DNA of 64,000 nucleotides from Watersipora subatra (Eukaryota; Bryozoa; Gymnolaemata; Cheilostomatida; Watersiporidae), in NCBI RefSeq assembly GCF_963576615.1, contig NC_088717.1, forward strand, positions 15,114,108 to 15,178,107, written 5' to 3'. The position numbers and the translations under genes are program-made. This document shows, piece after piece, positions 11,788 through 24,615 of this stretch (its first letter is position 1; every line of letters starts with the position of its first letter). Under the pieces are notes generated by a model. It ran no database searches and was not told the origin of the DNA. It saw only the letters and a program-made list of their open reading frames with translations.

Positions 11788-14700
11788 ATTACTCAAAGTA
11801 GTTATCTTTGTTCTTTGTACTATAGAATGACGTAAACCAAATACAACACATTCCTATAAGTATATCAGTTCCAACTTTGGTCAGTTTGATATGCAAAGCA
11901 AATATCGTAACAGATTAGAAATCATAACAGTTGTAAATAAAGGCTTGACTTTATTAGTAGACCTTGATCTTCAGTCTGGTAACTTACCGGAAGTCTGCTA
12001 CGACATAGAATTCATTGGCAGCTGCTGCCACCGCCTTTTCTTGAGTTTGACAACCTCCACCACCTTTGATGAGATTTAGCGCAGTGTCCACCTCATCCGC
12101 TCCATCAATGGCTATGTCCAGCTACAGTTTAGAATTTTATATAAAACAGAGCTAACCTCTTTGTTGATCACATGTAATTTTATCTGTTGCTACTTATAGA
12201 ATTACCGTAAAGCCTCTATTTGAGCGCCACCTATATTTGGATGCCACCTTTAATATAATGCCACTATAGAAGAAATATTGAAAATATGGCGCTACCCTTT
12301 AATTGAACGCCACTTAGACATTCTTTGATCTTTACGAACCCATAATAGAAAGTGATCAGTAGAAAAGTGTCTACAAATGGTACAATGACTAGATTACATA
12401 AAAATTAATCCTTTTGTTGTTACCATAGTTTTAGTGATGGTGTGCCTAAGGAGATCAATCATCCCGATCATCAGAACTACATTCCGATTCAAAGTCACCA
12501 TGGTCTTAATCTGACCCATTGTTTTTCAGATTTGTGCCGATTTCGTTCAGATTTGTATGGGTTGTTTACAACCTGATCTGAAAACTTTAAAAAGTTTTGA
12601 TGAATGATGAAAATGCTCTTTAGGAGCAACATGTGACATAATAGCAGCCATTGTTACAGCGTATCAAAGGCCATTTTTCAACTCTAAAGGTTTTCGATCT
12701 TCCCTTCAATACTCTGAAAAGACCATAAAAATAAGTAATAATTGTAGCCATCTAATATGTTCTACTCAGAGTAGGTCCTTGGTTAACTCAGTCTGATATT
12801 TTGACGTATGTGAAAAACTGTCTAGCAAAAATTCTCACATCGACGGCATTAATGTAGTCCCGGTTGAGGGAGAGTGCAAATAATAGGCGATATTAGCATC
12901 ACTTTGCTCCTAAATTGGTTATATTCATTTTTTCAAAATTTTGATCAGCTCGTAGAAACATACCGCGCCACCCTCTAATTGAACATTCCCTCTAAAAGAA
13001 CGCCACTGTAAAGGAAGGGGGACAAATGCAGGGCCATAGCGCTCAAATAGAGGTTTACAATAGTTTTCTTTTACGATGTATAACTACATGTCTACAGCTG
13101 ACAAACCTTCACAGGGAAGATTGCTTTTCACACATCTTGTAAGCCATTGCATAGTTCACAGGCACATTGCAAAAAATCACTTCTCAAACTCTCTTTATCA
13201 AAAGACAAAAACTTCAACTGCTTTACTGAATCCACTTTTATTATTACTCCACTTAATATTCCGTAACCAATAATAAGCGTTGAGACTACCAACAAAAATT
13301 GAACCAGTTAGGTAACCTTGACCTACACTTCTTTGGTGATGATGAAAAAGAAAACTATCGTGCACACATGACCTTCCATTTTGATTGTTATTAATCCCAA
13401 AGTGATGCTAGATGCCATGAAAAAATTGAACCTAGTACAGAACTTTGCACAATGAGCTTAGCATAAAGTTGTGTTTCTTGTGCGATCTTTGCTTCTGTTG
13501 CCACCCCACAATACATGTCAGATACATGTAATAGGTGAACTAAGGACACTCATGAGATGATATGCATTAGCAGGCTTTAATAATGAAATAGCAATACATA
13601 CAACAATAAAAAGCATGAAATGAAGTGCACAGAAACAGAAATGGACATCATTGAATCTGCTGTTCATGAGGTAATCTCATATACCTTCATATAAGGTACA
13701 ACCATACCTGAACATACAAGCATTGTCTATTAAATCGCTAGATGGAGATAACTTCTTCCATTACTAATCATAAGCAAACTATTGTATTAAATTCATGATC
13801 TTATCGCTATCTATCGACGCTTGCCTGCGTCTCAAACCTTTTACATGTGTCATTAGCATTTTGTATGTTTCACATATTACATTCACATACTTTTCTTTTA
13901 ATGAACACAATACCTAAGGACAGCTGGCAAACACAAATTCCACTCCAACACAGCGTATAGTAATAGACAGTGATATCAAGTCACCTCTGGAGTTGAATTG
14001 AGGTCACTCAGTACGAGACCGTGCTCTTGTATAAGCTGCGTTGCCTGGAAGGATGTAGGTACACATGTTACTTTCATGTTCTCAGTCTTTACTCGCTCGG
14101 CTTCAATATAGACTTATTCTAATGAACATAAAACACTTGATGGGAACCATAGAGTGAACTAAGAATAATATAGAATAGGAGTTGTCAAAACGCAACGACC
14201 ATATAGTTGCTTCAGAATAAGACAGTGAAAAAGTATTTTTAAACGAGGCGTTAGGCATTATTTACTTATATGTCAACTGCAGAAAGGGTTCCCTGTTCCT
14301 CTAAACAAGGTACAACGAGGGCAAAGCACGTAAAGAAGAAATGTTGGACCATTCTTTGGCAAAATGTTTCTAAAGTAAAGAATTAATATAAACACTTTTA
14401 AACAGGCATCATCAGCATAAAACATGACTTCAACTCAAACAAATAGTGCAAAGTAGAGTTAATCAAAGCAATTTATTTTTTCATGAGGATGACATGTAGG
14501 ATAAGACAACTCTTCATTTGCAGGAGCTTTTCATTCTTCATTCACCTCTAGTGGATTGATTTGTTGAGGTGTCCGATCTCGGTAATAAGGCTCACGGATT
14601 TCCAAATACATATTTTGTAGGTTTTGAAATTGAATGAGAGTCTTAAATATATGAGTATCAGGCTAGTAAAGTCTCTCTTTTATTCAAATACTACCTGGCA

Positions 14701-16937
14701 AACGATCACAAGAATAAGAATACGATCATAAGAATCTGATAGCTTTTAAATCATTGTATTCTAGAATTAAATGGCGACTCGAATTTTTAAAGCTTGTGAA
14801 AAACGTAATTTTGATTCATACTACTGATAACAATGTTTACATGAAATTACTTAAGTCAAGCATTGACATTTAATGCAACAGTAGACTAACATAGTCTAAA
14901 AGTTTAAAGTCTAACAGAATACAATTGGCAACTCAATTTTATCTAGAACAGTTGTTCTACCGATTCAGACCAAAAACAATTTATCTGAAACAAACACCCT
15001 AATCATCATGGTGACCAATGGGTAGGAAGCGAGATTATTTGAAAATATTTGTGATGGTCAACTAAACCTACACATTTGGTACCCAAACTGTCCTATATGA
15101 CTTGCTATTGAGTTCGACACTTACCAAGGTGTTCCACAGCATAGACAATGGTTGAGCCAGATCCAATTCCAATTTTTTGGCCATCCTGATAAAACAAGGT
15201 CAATTTATGCAGAAGTCCACCAACATATGTTCTTAAGCTATAAGATATATATATATAAATGACAACAGGCATTCATAAGAAATACCCTGCTTTTAATAAG
15301 CTATAATTATTTTGCGTGTATGTTCAAATAGTAAAAGAACATCGTCCAAGTTTAACAGGCTAGTTTTTCAGAATCTCTATACATGTGTATATGGTAGGAA
15401 GTCAATTCTTATTGGCAATGGGAGTTATGTCCCATGCCGGCTCGAAGCTGCACCAATGAGGCTTCAATAGAAAAACAGTAATATCTGTCGCATGAGTTAT
15501 ATATAGATATATAACTCATGAAAATGACGGATATATTTATATATATCTATGCATTATCATTAAAAACACTAGTTTCATAAAAAATAACAAAGAAAAAAAC
15601 ACTCAATACATCAAAGTGGAAAGACATTTATAGTAATTGACTAACTGTTAAATGACCTTGATGTTTTATATTAAAACATGTACCGGTATACACATGTATA
15701 CATAAACAACAAAGCAACAATTGTTCACAGTTAATAGGTTATTTATTAAATTGAATACACCAAATACGTTGTTTGCTTCTTCATTACATATAAGTAGTTC
15801 AAATGGCTTACCACACGTGCATCACTTTCTTATAAGAATACTCAAAGAATGCCCGCCGTTGCAGGGTAATAAAAGAACAGCTTATAACCAGTGACAGGTA
15901 ATGTAGTTGCCATTAGCTAAGTTGACTAATTAGCTAATGACAAAATTAGCAAAGTGGCTAATTTGAGTAACTTAAGCTAGTAAATTAGGCTAGTAACTTA
16001 AGCTAGTAAATTTCCTATAATAATTACTAGTAATAGTAGTAAGACACTAATAATAAATACTAGTATTATCTAGCATTTTCACAAGCGCTTCAAGGGTGCA
16101 TATTTTAACCGCTGCTATGAATATGATCACAATTATTCCTTTGTGTAACAATGTAGCCACTTGGCCTAGTGCATAGAACATCTGCTTGCAGACCTGAAGA
16201 TTCCAAGTTCAAATCCAGTGCGCTGCAGATTTTTGTTCCTAAAACTTTATCACTTTAACTAGACACACGAATGATAAACAACCAAACGACAAATACTGAT
16301 ATATATAGATTTGCTCAAAAATTGGACAATTTCACCAACATTTGACCTTTGTTGGTAGACCTTGATCATCGGTCTAGTGTGATTACCACAACTCTGATGT
16401 AGCATAAAGTTCACACTAAGAACTGTAAAGCTATTACTAACCTGTTTAACTAAAGTTATAGCGATAAAGACTAGATATTACTGCTGACAGCACATTCGCT
16501 AGAAAACTCAGCTAAATAAAAACTTAAAAAAGGTTCCAACTCAACAGAAACCAAAATATCATAGAAAACATATGTAGACATTGTTTGATACCTTTATTGG
16601 TTGTCTCCGATTAATTACAACTAGGTGAAGGACTCATTTAAATCAACTTTACCCTTGACACAGACCAGGTAGTTTGATGTCCAATAGCAGTGCGTGACAA
16701 AATCTATATACATGTACAAATGAACTGAATGTTCAAACTTTCAAAAATTGATTACTTTTCATACAGTTTTTAATATGTTACCTTGACATGGTTGTTTACA
16801 GCAGCGATCGCTGCAGCCTTCTTGCCTTGTTCGATCAGAGAGCTCATTTTCCGACTCACTTGGTTAGTGGAAGCACGGAGTAGGAGATGGAGTTTCGTAA
16901 AATGACGACTGCCTAGCAAGCCCTGAATATGATTCAT
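8207..16937 (-). CDS. RPIA: Ribose-5-phosphate isomerase A, complete, seven exons, 266 aa
   Basis: Exons in transcript order: 16937-16782, 15185-15125, 14100-13985, 12121-11988, 10288-10147, 8918-8816, 8295-8207 (stop included). The total is 801 nt and all phases agree. The enzyme interconverts ribose 5-phosphate and ribulose 5-phosphate in the non-oxidative pentose phosphate pathway. Seen in the translation: the phosphate-binding GIGSGST loop (residues 58-64), VPTSFQA (86-92), IDGADEVD (116-123), LIKGGGG (128-134) and TQEKA (137-141), [14 protein letters not shown] near the end, and MEDGTV before the stop. D117, D120, K130 and E139 have the same spacing as the active-site residues D81, D84, K94 and E103 of E. 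coli RpiA. The start at 16937 gives a 30-residue extension before a second in-frame Met (16847), where the usual cytosolic-type protein begins. CCCACAG just upstream of 16937 could be an acceptor, so a 5'UTR exon may exist. Confidence 0.95.
8891..9078. repeat. Tandem duplication of an RPIA splice acceptor and exon start, about four units of 45-50 bp
   Basis: The real boundary of RPIA exon 6 (acceptor TTGTAG, exon start GGTCCTGTTATTACGGATAA, minus strand) is followed at higher coordinates by three degenerate copies of the same block. Each keeps a TTGTAG-like acceptor and the GGTC-TGTTATT exon start, ending near 9075. They lie in intron 5, upstream of the functional site in transcript order. 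Confidence 0.85.
11744..11784. repeat. (TA)n microsatellite
   Basis: About 40 bases of uninterrupted TA dinucleotides in an RPIA intron. Confidence 0.95.
12204..13059. mobile_element. Second, shorter copy of the CTCTATTTGAGCGCC transposon, inverted
   Basis: The left end ACCGTAAAGCCTCTATTTGA and the right end GCTCAAATAGAGGTTTAC form TIRs. Inner blocks match the copy at 5238-7208 in reverse orientation: the part near 12300-12390 matches 7020-7140, and the parts near 12460-12500 and 12560-12620 match 5760-5810 and 5620-5690. It is about 855 bp, so it has lost much of the interior. It lies in RPIA intron 3. Confidence 0.8.
15848..16320 (+). mobile_element. Composite tRNA-related SINE with conserved GCCCGCCGTTGC head
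   Basis: The head ATGCCCGCCGTTGCAGGGTA then ATAAAAG is followed by a body of unknown origin. A tRNA-like part follows near 16150-16225: AGTGCATAGAACATCTGC, then the B-box-like AAGTTCAAATCC. The tail (CCTAAAACTTTATCA, then TAGACACACGA) ends in a TATATAT stretch. The head recurs at 50758 (+) and 45300 (-). Intronic in RPIA. Confidence 0.6.
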
Positions 16938-17306
16938 ACCTGTGGGTTATGGCATGACAACAGCTAGTGGACTAAACCAAATCAACTCTAGAGAATCCAT
17001 TTACATGCAAAACAGTTAGTTAACATTAGCATATATTTTTAATTATGTATTTGTGGAATTTCGGCTTGGAATATATTCTTTACAGTATTAATATAATTCT
17101 TCATATTTACAACTTGAAATGATTTATACGGGTGAAATACATGCTTATTGCATAGAGATAGAACAATTCATGTTATATGTTGAATCAGAAACGCTCTAGA
17201 GTAACAGTTATTTAATCACAGACACTATACCTGGCATATTATTTGTACTCAGTTATTTTGGTTTGAATGTAATCTGAAACTAGGGGCTCGCCAGCCACTA
17301 ACACAA

Positions 17307-17380
17307 GATCGAATACTATTTAGTGATCGAATACTATTTATTGATCGAATACTATTTATTGATCGAATACTATTTATTGT
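17307..17380. repeat. 18-bp tandem repeat, four units
   Basis: Four copies of GATCGAATACTATTTATT with one substitution in the first. No function is apparent. Confidence 0.85.
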
Positions 17381-18968
17381 ATGAATCTTAATCCTTGAGA
17401 AACACGCTGTTGTCTGCCGGTTTTCCTAGGTCCAATATTATCCCAGCACCATGGTTATATTCTAGCTCCTAGGTATTCATGTGTTACTAAAGTTGGTGTT
17501 AGTCATAAGTGTTAACAGAATATCCGGTTAGCGATTAATAACATAACGACTCGTTCTCTAGTCTAGAATTTTATTTATGCCGCAAATACGCGTGGATGTC
17601 ATTGAAAAAAAGGATAGTTGGCATATCATATGGTGTCACATCTATGAAGACAGCTGATATAAAAGTGATAACTAGGGCAACCCAATGATGACAAGTCAAA
17701 AAAACTTTTGGCACCAATTACTGCTTAAATCCGTAGTTGACCATTTTTTAAGTTCTACAGCAAAAATGACTTTTTTAAGTCAATGAAGTTAGAATTGAAC
17801 TTGTAAGTCACAAAAATTCCAAAATCTGTATTTTTAGCATTTATTTACAAAGTACCAAAATTTAATCAGCTATAGTTTCTTTTTTAGTTCATTAAAAATA
17901 ATTTTTAGTAACTATGTTATTATTTTGTCTTCAGCTTGATTCATTCATCTTTTTTTACCTAGTAATTCTACAATGATCGCTGAAAACAGAAAACTTTCAG
18001 ATCAAAAAGTCGATAAGTATTTTTGTGTAAAAAATGATACTTTATGTTATGAATGTTGATAGGCATTGCCCTTGGCATATCTACCTATTGAGGGTTTTTA
18101 GGTCAAAATTGGCTATTTTTAGGCTGAAAAGTCTATTTTTAGGTCAAGATAAATGTGTTCAAGCCCTAATGATAACAATTTATTTTGTGGCAGAGATTAA
18201 ATTACTCTTGGAGAAACTAGCATATCAGACTTCTTTGCAATACATGTTTAATGTAAGCTGCATCTGTCCGGTACAACAATAACTGCATTGCTAATAATGA
18301 TCATTAAGTTATAAAGAAGAGTAAGCATTGAGTATGTCTCCCAGGCTAAACACACATTACAATAGCCCAGTTTTAGGGTTACACTTGAGTGCATATGACA
18401 ACTGTTTACGGTGCAAATCTAGTTAGTTTTATTGAAAAAAGTATAATTGTCATTACAGTCTCTTTTCTTTTTTTTGTAATAATTTGGAATTCCATTTTCA
18501 TTATTTTTTTTGATTCTTTTTTTCAGCTGTATATTCATTCAAGTAACTGTAATTTTGACATTAAAGTCAACACTGGGACCCTAAAAAATGCTGTCAAGAC
18601 CACCTCTTGATCATAATGATTTTAATCGACGCTATTTGTTTGGTCAAACCGAAGAAGAGCGTCTAGGAATAATTCCTCAACATTAATTCTGGTGATTATC
18701 AGGCTTTTTCAAATAGCAAATAATGTCCCCAAAAATACAAATTTAACTAAAATTTCACCCACAACAGAAAGAAAAAAAATTTTTCGGTTTCGTTTTGTAG
18801 AAAACATACAGACCATAAAGGAAACATATTAGCAAGGGACTGTGAAAGTACTCTTTCAACTTTTTCCAAAGCCTAATTTTTAATCAGATTAGAGACAACC
18901 ATCTGAAAAAAGAAAGTTGCAAAACACTCACACGAAACATTCTATTGAACAAACGATTAACATCATTG

Positions 18969-19245
18969 TTAAAGGTTGATTTGCAACCAAATTCACATTA
19001 CAGTTATTTGGTATCAAAAAAGTCACCATTAAGTTTATAACATCTTTGTGATTACCGATCATTGCTTTTGATGTCTGCAGAGTTGGAGTTGCCCAATGCA
19101 GGGTGCCATTAAAGGTTGACTTGCAACAAAATTCACATTACAGTAATTTGGTATCAAAAGATTCACCATGTCTTACTCTGTTGTGTTGTAGGTGCAAAAT
19201 ATGTGGAAATGTGATTACAAGCTCTTAAAAGCTAAAAAACGAAGA
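18969..19245. mobile_element. Fragment of the TTAAAGGTTGACTTGC repeat family
   Basis: Two direct copies of the family terminus (18969 and 19109, both beginning TTAAAGGTTGA). The segment between them, including TTACCGATCATTGCTTTTGA, matches the outer flank of the foldback element at 29338-29420 in inverse orientation. The second copy runs through TTACAAGCTCTTAAAAGC to about 19245. This is a truncated, nested member of the family seen whole at 28452-29337. Confidence 0.75.
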
Positions 19246-20179
19246 GGCCTTACACAAGGCTTGGACCATAGGCTTCTCGTGATAGCTAGCTTGCATATTA
19301 CTAGGCTAATTCGGAATAGCTAGGCTTGGCAAACCAGTCAGATTCTTCACACAAATGGCTTGACAGCTTTAATTAAGGGGATTTAGATCTAATTGTTACA
19401 ACCCTACTGTAAGCTTAAGGTTGTAATGTTTACTTATCTTGATAATGCAGTTTGTTTTATTCCTAATTAGGATGTTGTTCGCAAGTTTTTTGGGCCTGAA
19501 TCAAATTAGTGTTTCAGGTTTGCATTTTTTTTAACCACTTCAGAAAGAAAAAATTTCAGAGCAAGCTTGTAGTTGGATGGCACATCAGGTCGCTTTGCAT
19601 ATTTACTAGCATGCAACTGATAGGCTGTTGCGGGTGCATGAGTAGTTTGGCGCTTAAATACAATCTGCTGCTGCGAGCTGTGTTGGCAGTACAATGGTTG
19701 TAAAAGGTCCTGGTTGCTTCACAATGTTGTATCTTCCTTGTAAAAGGACTACTATTGCTATGAGTGTTATACCCATCATGATTTCATAGAATGCGTCATG
19801 CAGTGCATGGGTCTCGATTGGTAATGCTACAACCTTTGTTGCTGATGAAGGTTGAAGCCCTTTTGCCGAATTTTCATCTAGTTGCTCCTAAGCCTTTCCT
19901 GGAGCACTGAGTGTCGAGGCAGCAGTTGCAAGGTTTATGCAGGGTTTTTTCTCATTAACCTCGGTACTGCAGTCAGAAAAGCCTATGCACAAACAAAGGA
20001 CATGAAACAGGTGTCTTAGTGACAGGTTTTTATTGAGGCAACTCACCAGGGCAGTCTGCATGGCTCACCCTTGTTCTTCTTTTGCATTGATTATCCGCGT
20101 TGCTGTCTGATTGGGTATAAGACAAAGGTTCACCCACTCAACCCATAATCTTAGGAGTGAACCTTAGTAGTTTTTTCCT

Positions 20180-20540
20180 GGTTAGCGTTTGTGGCTGCGA
20201 CCATCGCTTTGTACCATACAACTCCTCATCAGGTGTGAGGAGTCTCCACATCCGAAACTCTGTTCAGCTCTGAGATCTTCCATTGATTGGGTTGTCACTA
20301 AGCCTCTTTTGCTCTGGAGCAGCAATCCGGTCAGTCCGATCTTCGATCAGCCTTGCCTGTTTTGTCATTTCCAATCACATCGAACATAGCACCTCAGCCA
20401 GGTTTGTCTCACTGCAATCGGTGTCGTTTTCTGCAGCTATATTGCTCAGATTATCTAATTGGAAAACTTTGGGATGATATCTAGGCCTTGGCGGCTTCGC
20501 TGGTTGACGCCCATGTAATCTGTAATTCTTATCAGTGGTG
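20180..20540 (-). pseudogene. Possible decayed retroelement reading frame
   Basis: On the minus strand a translation with one or two stops contains HGRQPAKPPRPRYHP followed by a polar acidic stretch and TDRIAAPEQKRLSD. The basic Pro-rich run recalls the end of Gypsy-type pol polyproteins, but there is no protease, reverse transcriptase or integrase motif nearby. This is a weak inference. Confidence 0.25.
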
Positions 20541-21454
20541 ATGGCTTCTTCGCAACTCTATTACACGCGCTGACAGCCTATGACAATGAATACCTATGAA
20601 TACCAACTGACAGTAACTTCATTCACTTCTCTCTCCCATCTTGGACCTTTTCAGGGTCACCATCTCTATCTCAAGAGCTCCGTTCTGCGATGACAATGAT
20701 TGGAACTCTGAGTCGTTGTTGTATGGAGATACTGCGAAAACAAGATACCAACAGGGAATGTAGCCAGACCACAGGATAAGCATATAATGCCTACAAGCAT
20801 CAAAACGCCTAAAAGAAATCAAATGATTCGATAATTGGAAACGTCAAAAGGAAATTATGAACTTCAGAATTGGAAGAAAGCAATCATAGAAACTGTGTCA
20901 ACACCAGATGGAGAACATGCCAAAGGGAAACCGAAGCAATTAAACCTACCAACCACCATCATCAAAAAGCCACCAGAGAAACATTAGAGACCAGTCAAAT
21001 GAGTCACATACAGATCTGCCACTCCTGTCAAACATGACCTAGATACCAGGAGTAAGTCACGAGCTCCACCCTACATGTCAACATCACGTGCACCAGCTGA
21101 AGGCTTATGCAAACAATATACCTTCACATGCCTGACATGAAGCATTGAACCTTAACACTCAACCTACAACCACAGGTTAGCCATCCCACATGCCAGACAT
21201 CTATAAAAGAAAACAGCTCCAATGACTCAGCAGCTCTAGCTTGAGCTCTGACTTTCTCTCTATTCCTGAGGGCCTCCTTGGACGCTTACCCCTCTGCCTG
21301 CTGAGGAGTCTCCCTCTCTCACCCCCCTCTGGAGACTCATTCTCCTTCATCAGCTGAGCCTCTTCTGCACCACTATCTCAACTACCAAGCCTCTACATAT
21401 AAGAGCTGCCATGACCTACATCTGACTATGCAAACACGGACGACCGTTCGAGTA

Positions 21455-21640
21455 AGGGCATACCTGCCAACTCTCACGCATTGGGTGTGAGACCCACACA
21501 ATCACCCCAAAGAAAAAATGAAAATGCGTGAAAAATGCATGAGATTTTTGCCCCAATTTCCACAATTTTATAAATACTATCATTAATACATCAACTGCCC
21601 CAAAACCAAATCTCACGCATTGCCCCACTCTTGGGTTGTA
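21455..21640. mobile_element. hAT-like MITE fragment with CTCACGCATTG ends
   Basis: ACCTGCCAACTCTCACGCAT near the left end and TCTCACGCATTGCCCCACTC near the right end frame an interior with AAATGCGTGAAAAATGCATG. From memory, the motif CTGCCAACTCTCACGCATTG is a common terminus of hAT-type elements in many animals. No target duplication could be fixed. Confidence 0.45.
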
Positions 21641-22499
21641 AAGGTGTAAATTTCATTAGCTATTTTAACTGTTATGTCATTAATATAATTGTTTTAGAAT
21701 TTTGATAATTGCGTATTTTAATTGTTGAACTTATAGAATACAGAACTAACTTGTACTGGTAAATATCAGTATTGTTTGCAACAGCTTAACACCTTCACTT
21801 GTACCGAACCATTAATAATTAAATTAGTTCCCACAAGCTAAGCAAAAAGTGCACAAACTAAACATAGTCAAAATAAAATAATATGACAAGCAGATTCAAC
21901 ACTGATGTTGTGTGTGGATTCGGATTAGTTATGCATACTGTAACATAATTTCTCCACAACCACACATAACATCGTACTTATTAACAACTTTTTATTACAA
22001 CGTATTGTACTGAAATCGGTCACTCACTTGGAATCCTTGTAAACAAGTAGCAACTCACCAGTTATGTTCTATTATACAATGCGAGCAGTTTGACTCTACC
22101 ACAGTGCAGTGACTTAACCATACAAACCGCTTGTTTAAAAATTACGCAAAATAAATTACCGAACAGCAGAGCCGATCAGTTCTAGATATTGGGCGGGCAC
22201 TATTTGACTTATAAATATTCCGGTTGACGATCCTCGCTCATAAGGCCCTGACCCTAGACCTAGATGAACTCCAATTACATATCGCAAAAAACGCTTGCGC
22301 GGAGTTGTTTCCAATTTGTATTGTTGAAATAAGGGTGGATTAGGAACTCTTGCCAATTGACCAAAGCTTTCGAGTTATCTTTTCACCACTTCAACCTATC
22401 TTGCCAGTTTGAAAACAAAAGCACAAAAAATGTGAGATATTTTAATTACTTTTGCTAAAAATATTTTTGTTTAGATAATAAAATTTATGGGCTATTTTA

Positions 22500-22865
22500 A
22501 AAGAACTCTTCCAGCTGCCATTTTGTTGTTTTTCTTCTCGCTGCGGCGCTTCATGTAACTTCCTCTTTACATAGCTTTGTATTCTTGGTATGTTATGTGT
22601 TACTGTATTCTTATTGTGTGTTTAGGCGTCCTATCTATTACGTATTACTTATAGTTTAAATTATAATTATTAGTCTACTATAGAAAGTCGCTAATATCGT
22701 ATAAAAAGTGGTAGACATGTGATTATCTAGCCAGGATTATTTGTTTACAACAATGGGTATGCATCAGCTTCACTATTATCAAGTAGAAAATATGTGCAAA
22801 GGTTTTTAGATTAGAACCATTAAAAGCTAATAACTAGCTTACTTTTAGAAAACAAATGATCAAGG
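22500..22865 (+). promoter_or_regulatory. SRSF7: Putative promoter and 5'UTR of the SRSF7-like gene
   Basis: GCTGCCATTTTGTTG followed by TTTCTTCTCGCTGCGGCGCT near 22515-22555 is the most GC-rich, pyrimidine-initiated stretch upstream of the start codon. It resembles 5' ends of housekeeping mRNAs. There is no TATA box in the usual place. The transcription start is inferred. Confidence 0.35.
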
Positions 22866-24615
22866 ATGTCGCACGATGTATCTTGTAAAGTCTATGTTGG
22901 AGATGTTTCTCTAGACACAACGGAAAAAGAACTTGAGCGGGAGTTTAGTTATTATGGCAAGTAAGTGATTAAAACGTTTCTAATAGCCGCCAATTGCAGC
23001 AGTGGTACCAAACTTGATTTGGCTACGAGTTAATTCGGATGTGTGAATACCAAGCGGCGATCTTGATTGTTCAGTGATTGTCTAGCTTGCATTTTTGTAG
23101 ATTAAAAAGTGTTTGGGTTGCTAGAAATCCAGCAGGTTTTGCCTTTGTGGAATTTGAAGACTCACGAGATGCTGATGATGCTATTGCTGCTCTAGATGGC
23201 AAGTGAGTATTACGAACTGTGTTTGTCACTCACGCTTTTTGAATTTAATTTTTGGTCTCCTTAATCTGTGTCAGAATCTCTATCAGTTTCAAGTTACTAA
23301 AATGCATTTTGCGAGTGGCCCTCTCCTGTTTAAGGAATATCTGTGGAAGCCGTGTAAGAGTGGAACCATCTACAGGCAGGCGGAAAACAAAGCCATGGGA
23401 TAGAGATGGTGGACGAGGCTATGGACGGGATAGCTATGGTGGAGGAAGGGGTGGGCCACCCTCTCGCCATGACAGCAGAAGACCGCCAAGCAAACCATTT
23501 GATCCAAATGATGAATGTTATAAATGTGGAGAGAGAGGACACTACGCCTATGACTGTGGTGGTGGCGGCAGCAGTGGCGGAAGAAGGTCAGTAATCAGGC
23601 TGATCAAGTGCATGTCAACTATTTAAAAATTGTTTGATCTTTCCTAAAAAGGGTCGTTTTGAAAATATTCAAAATTTTTACTTTTTTCTCAATTTAATCG
23701 TTCGTTATCGTAGTGAACTCGTAAGGATGTATACCATCCATCAACAGCTATTGAAAAACAAGCAAGATTGCATTGATTAAAAGCTATTTCGTTAACTTTT
23801 CTCAATGGTGCCAACCATTCTAATTTTCTCTTCAACTTGACTGCTGGATTTGTATTCGAGATTAGTAATGTAATTTGCAGCCATTGCTGCCTTTCATCGC
23901 AGCTACCCAATACACGTCCGGGAATTGATAGTTTAGCTTCGACAGATGTGGTGGTCGTTAGATTATACAGCATATGTGGTATTGATGTTAAAGCTCTCAA
24001 TTGGTGTCTTTCAGTTGTGAGAATGATCATCATACATCATTCCTCAACCGAACATGGTTACCTACCTGAGTGAAATGAATAGCTTCCGAACCTACGATTC
24101 CTACTAGTTCAGCATTTCATCAGATTATCTCCTCATGAACTCTGATAAAACGTGTTCCTCTCAGCTATACAGGCCTCTTCCTTAGTCAGCGGCCATCTTG
24201 AATCCAGCCTAGCATTCAGTCAACTCGTCCTTTGTTTGATGTTGGCCACGTGATTCAGCCATGTTCAGTGCATTTACACCCTCTCAACTTTACTGCATAC
24301 GAGTTGCATCTCAGCTCATCAGATTTTCATCATGTTAGGTAACTTTTTCAATGCAGCTTTGCTTGCAAACTAATGGATATGTGATGGATCTGATAGCGTA
24401 TTCTGTCCTATATTGCTTGTACAATACAATTTCTTAGATATCTACCCTAACCATGTATAATAGTGAACATGTATTAATCAATTTTTCAAAAGATTTTAGG
24501 CAAGTTATGCATTCATAGGGGACGCTCTAGGAGCAGAAGTCGAGACAGATATAGACGAAGCCGAAGCAGATCACGAGGTTATCGCAGCAGAAGCCGTAGT
24601 GGAGGACGATATTAA
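22866..24615 (+). CDS. SRSF7: SR-family splicing factor with RRM and CCHC zinc knuckle (SRSF7/9G8-like), 181 aa
   Basis: Exons: 22866-22960, 23101-23202, 23335-23586, 24519-24615 (stop TAA). The total is 546 nt and phases fit. The RRM spans about residues 6-77 with RNP2 KVYVGD (8-13) and RNP1 GFAFVEFE (44-51). A Gly/Arg-rich linker follows, then [21 protein letters not shown]. This is a CCHC knuckle with C127, C130, H135 and C140, the feature that separates SRSF7 from SRSF3. The C-terminus is a short RS domain ([19 protein letters not shown] and a second RSRSRS). SRSF7 proteins bind pre-mRNA, promote exon inclusion, and act as export adaptors through NXF1. The RS tail is much shorter than in human SRSF7 (238 aa). 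The 932-bp last intron is where vertebrate SR genes often carry a poison exon; none could be proved here. Confidence 0.93.

Larger units (their letters stand above)
16938..22499. other. Repeat-rich spacer between the divergent RPIA and SRSF7 genes
   Basis: No gene is supported. The stretch holds an 18-bp tandem repeat (17307-17380), a TTAA-type repeat (18969-19245), a possible decayed retroelement (20180-20540), a hAT-like fragment (21455-21640), and unassigned sequence. A TATAAAAG at 21200 precedes a CT-rich stretch, which may be an LTR remnant, but no paired LTR was seen. A 66-codon minus ORF (22156-22356) ends next to a GTAATT donor-like site and could be part of an RPIA 5' exon. Its phase does not fit the RPIA coding exon, so at most it is untranslated. 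Confidence 0.5.

Noticed and set aside
22156-22356. 66-codon minus ORF upstream of RPIA ending next to a GTAATT site
   Set aside because: Its phase does not fit the RPIA exon and no family was recognised. It may be 5'UTR at best.
23689-24073. Overlapping ORFs of 78 and 114 codons in the last SRSF7 intron
   Set aside because: No conserved domain and no in-phase splice sites that I could support. Kept only as a possible poison-exon region.
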